Assembly (NCBI RefSeq): GCF_014205055.1
Contig: NZ_JACHMS010000001.1
Location: forward strand, 1,054,001 to 1,118,000
DNA from: Streptomyces luteogriseus
GTDB taxonomy: Bacteria; Actinomycetota; Actinomycetes; Streptomycetales; Streptomycetaceae
Direction of reading: 5' to 3'
DNA: 64,000 nt
A model generated the notes under the pieces. That model saw only the letters and a list, made by a program, of their open reading frames with translations. It was not told the DNA's origin and made no database searches. Below, one piece after another: positions 60,074 to 64,000 of the stretch. Each line of letters begins with the position of its first letter. Position 1 is the first letter of the stretch. The position numbers and the translations under genes are program-made.

Positions 60074-60805
60074 ATGTCATTGACGATCGCGGAGCAGCGA
60101 GCGGCGGCGAACCTCGCCAGTACATGCATTTATGTCGTGAGCTTGGACAACACTTGGACAGTGCAGTTGGGGACAGAGATCCCGGCCATGGACTCGGACG
60201 CCCACCGCGAGCTCATTGATGTTGGCATTGAGATGGCTACGGCGCTGACTTTTCTGCATGAGCAGAAGCCATTCCTGTGTCGCTTTGCGGACGATTTCGA
60301 GGAGAGTATTACGAGCCACGGCGACTTCGCCGAGTGGGGCGTAGCCAGCCCAGAAGCTGTTTCAGGGCTCCTCCGTGAGGCGATCGAGCATCTGGACAGT
60401 CAGGCCCCAGAAGAGATCAAGGGACTCCTATACAAGGTCGAAGCCCTTCGATCGGGTGAAGCGACTGTAGGGGATTTGGGTCCCAAGACGCGTGGCTCCC
60501 TGAAGATGATCAGTGGCGCATTGACGTATGGCGCAGGCCTGGCGGCTCTTCTACTTGGCGATGACATGGTGGGCGGCGTAATTCAGCACACATGTAAGAA
60601 GCTCGGCGGCACACTGTTCAGCCAAGGGCTCAAGGAATGGCGTTCCAGCGACGCGAGCCAGACCCCGAGCGCCCCCGAGGGGCAAGTCCAAGGCCAGACC
60701 GACGGCGGCACCGCGGACGGCGGGACTGCCGACGGAGACACCGCCCCGGATGGCGGAGCGACGGGCCAGCAGCCGGTCGGATCATCGGGTGATAGACCTG
60801 ATTGA
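60074..60805 (+). CDS. Unknown cargo protein, 243 aa, with hydrophobic hairpin and Gly/Asp tail
   Basis: ATG 60074 follows AGGAGG. The first 120 residues are helical and acidic (DAHRELIDVGIEMATALTFLH, FLCRFADDFEESI). Residues about 150-185 form a hydrophobic hairpin (SGALTYGAGLAALLLGDDMVGGVIQ). The last 45 residues are a low-complexity tail with GGTADGGTADGD repeats. Codon choice and base composition are less GC-rich than neighbouring genes, suggesting separate acquisition. No family is recognised; a defence, exclusion or toxin role is possible but not shown. Confidence 0.72.
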   Translation: MSLTIAEQRAAANLASTCIYVVSLDNTWTVQLGTEIPAMDSDAHRELIDVGIEMATALTFLHEQKPFLCRFADDFEESITSHGDFAEWGVASPEAVSGLLREAIEHLDSQAPEEIKGLLYKVEALRSGEATVGDLGPKTRGSLKMISGALTYGAGLAALLLGDDMVGGVIQHTCKKLGGTLFSQGLKEWRSSDASQTPSAPEGQVQGQTDGGTADGGTADGDTAPDGGATGQQPVGSSGDRPD

Positions 60806-60975
60806 GCCGGGATTCTCGACGACGCCGAAGGCGAGCGCGCTGGGCGAGGGTCTGTCGGTGCGTCAGCGACTGCCTGCCTCGTGGGTGCGGCGCCACGCGT
60901 TGTGCGCTCGCTGCGGCGCGTGTCACGGCTTGCAGGACCTCGCCGCGCCTCCACAGCCCCTACCCTCGACGACCC

Positions 60976-61005
60976 TTGTATCTCGTACTCGACACATGGT
61001 CTACT
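60976..61005 (+). promoter_or_regulatory. Promoter of the PadR gene, apparently leaderless
   Basis: TTGTAT (60976-60981) and TCTACT (61000-61005) are 18 bases apart, and the -10 box ends six bases before the ATG at 61012. 60806-60975 shows no gene. Confidence 0.5.
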
Positions 61006-61011
61006 GGGGAT

Positions 61012-61332
61012 ATGACGACCATTCGGCTGACCAAGCCGACCATCGCCGTGCTCGAAGTTCTCCTGGAAGCAACCGGCGACGCTCCCGCGTGGGGGCTGAG
61101 CATCTGCCGAGACGCAGACCTCGGCTCCGGCACCGTGTACCCGATCCTCGACCGGCTGACAGAACGCGGCTGGGTCAGAAGCTGGGATGAAACGGCTCCG
61201 CACCCGGGACGCCCCGCGCGCCGCTACTACGAGTTGACCGGCACCGGCAGGGCGCAGGCCCACGCAGTCCTGGAAGACCGCAGAGCTCGACGGCGTCGAT
61301 TCGGCCTTGGCCTGGCCGGAGGCGCCGGATGA
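61012..61332 (+). CDS. PadR-type transcriptional regulator
   Basis: A 106-residue winged-helix protein: LTKPTIAVLEVLLEATGDAPAWGLSI, then GSGTVYPILDRLTERGWVRS and a wing with ARRYYELTGTGR, the PadR pattern. The usual long C-terminal dimerisation helix is short here, as in the smallest PadR proteins. Its stop overlaps the next start (ATGA), so it likely controls its own operon with the membrane protein. Confidence 0.85.
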   Translation: MTTIRLTKPTIAVLEVLLEATGDAPAWGLSICRDADLGSGTVYPILDRLTERGWVRSWDETAPHPGRPARRYYELTGTGRAQAHAVLEDRRARRRRFGLGLAGGAG

Positions 61333-61973
61333 CCCGCCGATCATCGTCAGCGAGGCTGCAGGACAAGATCCCCGGGCCCTTGGTCTTGGCATTGATCTTC
61401 GCCATGCTGGGCGCACTCTTCGAGGTCTTCAAAGACCCTGGCCTGCTCAAGCACTGGGACTCTGGGCTTACGGCCGCGGGCGCGCTTGCGAACACGATCC
61501 TCTTGACTAATCTCGTCTACCTGGAGCGCTGGAAGCACAGCGAGCGCGCCGGATCGGGCGCTGCTTCGCTCGCTGCTCGGCTCGCCGGACGCCGGCGGAA
61601 CATGCGGCCCGTATGGCTGGCGGATCTCGCAGGGGACCCTGACACCGGCCTGGTACTGACGGCACGGCAGAAGCGTCGGCTTGCCCGCGGCTACGTCCTC
61701 GCGGCACTTCGCATGCGGGTCCATGACATGGCCGCCCCCGCCTGGCGTCCTGTGGACTGGCTGCTGGCCGCTGAGTCCCGGACGCGGACTGCCACGGTCC
61801 TGACCGTTGGCGCGCAGATCGTCTACATCCAGGCCACGGACGGCCTGCACATGCTGCTCACGGAAGGCTGGGCGTGGTGCGGCGCATGCGCCCTCGCGGT
61901 CACAGGCCTCTTCCGCTGGCTGCGCCGCCTCCGCGGCATCGAACTCGCAGCGAGCAGCACGCCTGAGGAGTAG
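61329..61973 (+). CDS. Membrane protein coupled to PadR, 214 aa
   Basis: ATG 61329 overlaps the PadR stop. Four hydrophobic segments are visible: IPGPLVLALIFAMLGALFEVF, LTAAGALANTILLTNLVYL, TATVLTVGAQIVYIQ and AWCGACALAVTGLFRWL. A basic loop lies between the second and third. No transporter family is recognised. PadR regulators are often paired with membrane proteins of drug or envelope stress systems. Confidence 0.75.
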   Translation: MTRRSSSARLQDKIPGPLVLALIFAMLGALFEVFKDPGLLKHWDSGLTAAGALANTILLTNLVYLERWKHSERAGSGAASLAARLAGRRRNMRPVWLADLAGDPDTGLVLTARQKRRLARGYVLAALRMRVHDMAAPAWRPVDWLLAAESRTRTATVLTVGAQIVYIQATDGLHMLLTEGWAWCGACALAVTGLFRWLRRLRGIELAASSTPEE

Positions 61974-62053
61974 GACACTCGGCGTCCTGGCCGTGGACCC
62001 GGGCTCAGCGCTCAGAGCCAGGCATGGGGTGCTCCAGCGGGACGGGGAGACCT

Positions 62054-62187
62054 CCCCCTCTATGGCCACTACTTCGCAGGTCAGCGGCCACTACACCCCC
62101 CCTATACGCGGATAGCGGCCCCCCTCTAGATCCACTGGTGTGGGTAGAGGGGGGCCGCGGGGCGTTCCGGGGCCGGTTGTAGAGGGG
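62054..62187. repeat. Cluster of C-rich CCCCYCTA repeats in both orientations
   Basis: CCCCCTCTA at 62054-62062, CCCCCCCTA at 62096-62104, CCCCCCTCTA at 62119-62128, and inverted copies TAGAGGGGGG at 62145-62154 and TAGAGGGG at 62180-62187. GGCCACTAC occurs at 62064-62072 and 62086-62094. The gap 61974-62194 holds no gene. Confidence 0.6.
62116..62157. terminator. Hairpin between membrane protein and FtsK-like genes
   Basis: CGGCCCCCCTCTA (62116-62128) pairs perfectly with TAGAGGGGGGCCG (62145-62157) across a 16-base loop. It could end both convergent transcripts, or be a protein-binding structure, as it includes two of the C-rich repeats. Confidence 0.6.
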
Positions 62188-62194
62188 TGGGGGT

Positions 62195-64000
62195 CTACCG
62201 GGCGTCGAGCAGCTCGGGCGGCACAGCTGCCTCAAGGTCCTCGCGGCGGTAGCCGGCGAGGTTCTTCCCGCCGATGTTCACCTGCTTCGTGGTGCGCTTC
62301 ACGCCCGCGTCCTCGAGCTCCCGGGCGAGGCGTTCGGCGTCCCAGTCGCCGTAGTCCTCGTCGAGGTTCTCCAGGCGCTGCAGCAGGTCGACGGTGTGCA
62401 TGCGGGCGGCGTGCCGCATCACGGTGAGGCAGTCGGACAGGACGGGAGCGATGGTGAAGCCGGCCTGGTCGGCTGCGGCGGTGACGTCCTGGACGGCGTC
62501 GCCGGTCAGCTGGTTGTGCTTCTGCCGCAGGGCGCGGCCGCGCTGGCAGATCTCGGCGAACGCCGGCCCGTCGAGGAAGTCGGCCCGCACGGTGACGAAC
62601 GAGGCGGGGCCGGTGACCAGCACGCCCGTGCCCTTGTGCTCTTCGGACAGCACGGAGGCGTCGGCACCCTGGGCGGCCTTGCCCTTGCCGAGCACCATGT
62701 CGCTGGACGTCTGGTCGACGACCTGCGTCGAGTACCGCAGGGTGATGATCTCCCGCAGCTTGGTGGGCACCGAGTCGGCGTCGGGCCGCTGGGAGGCGAA
62801 GTTGGAGATGAACCCGGCTGCCGGGCCTCGCCGGGCGATGCGGCACAGGTCGTTGATGACCTGGTCGCGGTCGTCCTTCTCCATGGCGGTGAAGTACTCC
62901 TGCAGTTCGTCGATGGTGACGAAGATGACCGGCAGGTTGTACTTCTCGACGATCGTCGGCGTCAGCTTGCCCTCGGGGCACACAGAGACGGGCAAGCCGC
63001 GCAGCAGCACGAAGCGGCGCTCCATCTCCGCCAGCAGCTCCTTCAGCATGGCCTTCAGCGCCTCGACCGCGTCGTCCTCGGCGCCCATCACCAGCCGGTG
63101 CGCTACGGCCTTCATGGGCATCCAGTCGGCGCCGCCCTTGCCGTCGGCGACGTAGTGCCGCACGTAGGGGTCGAGCAGGCCGGCCGCGGTCATGAGGCGC
63201 TGCGTGAACGTCTTGCCGCGGCGGGGGAGGCCGCCGAAGAACAGCGACTGCCACATGACCGGCACGGTGATGCGGGTACCGCGGGCGTCCTGTCCGAACG
63301 GGATCGGGTCCCACACGGAGAACGTCTCGGCCTTGACCAGCGGCGACGGGTTCGGCGTGCCGAGGTAGGGGTCGTCGTCGGCCACCCACATCGACACCCG
63401 CCCGGCGTTGCCGCCGGCCGCAGCGCGGACGCGGGAGGCGATGACCTGAATCTCGTCGACACCCAGCTCGGCGGCGATCGCCGTGCGCTTCGCCAGCACG
63501 TCAGCGGCCGTCTTCCCCCCGCCCTTGGGCAGGTCGAAGATGACCGCCCAGCCGCGGCCGTCGCGGACCGGTCCCATCACGCAGGTGACCCGGGGCCCGT
63601 CGCCGTCGCCCTTGCCCTGCTTGAGCAGGCCCGCCGCGCGGAGCGCGTCGTTGAGCTGCTGCGCGGTCATGTCGACGCGCAGCGGCGGCGTCGCGTTGTC
63701 GAGCAGCTGCACGTCATCGCCCCGGCCCAGGAAGACGAGGGGGATCGTCACGGCGGCGGCCATGCCGGCCTGTAGGGGCGTCGGCGCCAGCGGCCAGCCC
63801 GCGGCAGCGCCCGCAACAGCGATCGCAGCGGCGCCGAACCGCCACCGGCGGGCGAGGGTGCGCTCGCGGTGCAGCAGCGCGTACCGGACGGCGAGGTCGA
63901 CGTCGTCGGGCTTGACCTTCAACTGCGCGCGCAGGGCCTTCACGGCTGCGCTCTGATCGTGCGCTGTGAGCGTCGGCCACAGTCCGCGGGATGCCCGCCA
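62195..64000 (-). CDS. FtsK/SpoIIIE-type DNA translocase (TraB-like), start beyond the window
   Basis: The frame is open to the right edge. A GTG at 63943 is in frame but lacks a ribosome site, so the true start is probably outside. Two hydrophobic helices (FGAAAIAVAGAAAGWPL, GMAAAVTIPLVFLG) precede the motor: Walker A GLPRRGKT about residue 245 from that GTG, Walker B VIFVTIDELQEYF and a SNFASQRPDADSVPTKLRE segment. A C-terminal winged-helix-like part (VKRTTKQVNIGGKNLAGYR) could read DNA repeats, as the gamma domain of TraB does. It should move double-stranded DNA between mycelia. Confidence 0.87.
   Translation of the reverse strand, partial: WRASRGLWPTLTAHDQSAAVKALRAQLKVKPDDVDLAVRYALLHRERTLARRWRFGAAAIAVAGAAAGWPLAPTPLQAGMAAAVTIPLVFLGRGDDVQLLDNATPPLRVDMTAQQLNDALRAAGLLKQGKGDGDGPRVTCVMGPVRDGRGWAVIFDLPKGGGKTAADVLAKRTAIAAELGVDEIQVIASRVRAAAGGNAGRVSMWVADDDPYLGTPNPSPLVKAETFSVWDPIPFGQDARGTRITVPVMWQSLFFGGLPRRGKTFTQRLMTAAGLLDPYVRHYVADGKGGADWMPMKAVAHRLVMGAEDDAVEALKAMLKELLAEMERRFVLLRGLPVSVCPEGKLTPTIVEKYNLPVIFVTIDELQEYFTAMEKDDRDQVINDLCRIARRGPAAGFISNFASQRPDADSVPTKLREIITLRYSTQVVDQTSSDMVLGKGKAAQGADASVLSEEHKGTGVLVTGPASFVTVRADFLDGPAFAEICQRGRALRQKHNQLTGDAVQDVTAAADQAGFTIAPVLSDCLTVMRHAARMHTVDLLQRLENLDEDYGDWDAERLARELEDAGVKRTTKQVNIGGKNLAGYRREDLEAAVPPELLDAR

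Larger units (their letters stand above)
43830..64000. mobile_element. Integrative, probably conjugative element with phage-type replication; right end outside window
   Basis: The block starts with a tyrosine integrase and XRE/excisionase-like switch, continues with initiator, helicase loader and DnaB helicase, and reaches an FtsK/TraB-like ATPase at the right edge. Gene style changes from chromosomal enzymes to short overlapping hypothetical genes. No structural phage gene is seen. Actinomycete integrative conjugative elements usually carry RepSA or a prim-pol instead of this lambda-like replication block, so it is an unusual type or a plasmid-phage hybrid. Confidence 0.8.

Overview
The window is high-GC actinobacterial DNA, almost certainly from a Streptomyces chromosome. 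It has GTG/ATG starts with GGAGG-type ribosome sites, tightly packed genes with GTGA/ATGA overlaps, an SsgA-like sporulation protein, two WhiB-like proteins, a two-domain small laccase and a Scr1-type XRE regulator. From memory, the D-amino-acid oxidase, SsgD-like protein and small laccase correspond to S. coelicolor SCO6740, SCO6722 and SCO6712. That would make positions 1-43,829 ordinary chromosome in conserved order; I could not check this.

Chromosomal part (1-43,829). 1-14,642: a glycolipid-binding-like gene end, an ABC-F ATPase, D-amino-acid oxidase, a BCCT transporter, three secreted peptidases (M14, S15, M1), an arginase-fold ureohydrolase, an amino-acid permease and a MerR regulator. 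14,628-19,220: a fatty-acid degradation operon (CaiB-like CoA transferase, thiolase FadA, multifunctional FadB). 19,330-25,479: small or housekeeping genes (YjbR fold, saccharopine-dehydrogenase-like reductase, endonuclease V, YciI, SsgD-like, GOLPH3-like). 25,524-29,702: an ABC-F ATPase and a short UvrA-like ATPase in one operon behind a long 5' leader with a three-codon open reading frame. 29,840-34,360: basic amino-acid decarboxylase, dimethylargininase and an acyl-ACP desaturase whose promoter carries three tandem 15-bp operators. 34,503-43,829: WhiB-like, glyoxalase-fold, LacI, small laccase, a ThuA/sugar-dehydrogenase protein coupled to a cupredoxin/DUF1080 protein, and the LigD polymerase domain of NHEJ.

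Mobile part (about 43,830 to beyond 64,000). A tyrosine integrase next to ligD starts an integrative element that runs off the right edge. It has an XRE/excisionase-like divergent switch, a lambda-like replication block (winged-helix initiator with iterons inside its gene, DnaC-like loader, DnaB helicase), a run of small overlapping genes ending in a WhiB-like factor, an HTH/glycosyltransferase pair, a minus-strand operon with a radical SAM enzyme and a CYTH protein, a Scr1-type XRE/DUF6879 pair, a lipoprotein, a PadR/membrane-protein pair, and an FtsK/TraB-like transfer ATPase. No capsid, portal or large terminase gene is visible, so it looks like a conjugative element with phage-type replication.

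The most interesting items are the antibiotic-type leader before the ABC-F/UvrA operon, the iteron origin inside the initiator gene, the radical SAM/CYTH operon of unknown function, and the triple desaturase operator. No tRNA, rRNA, CRISPR array or insertion sequence was recognised.
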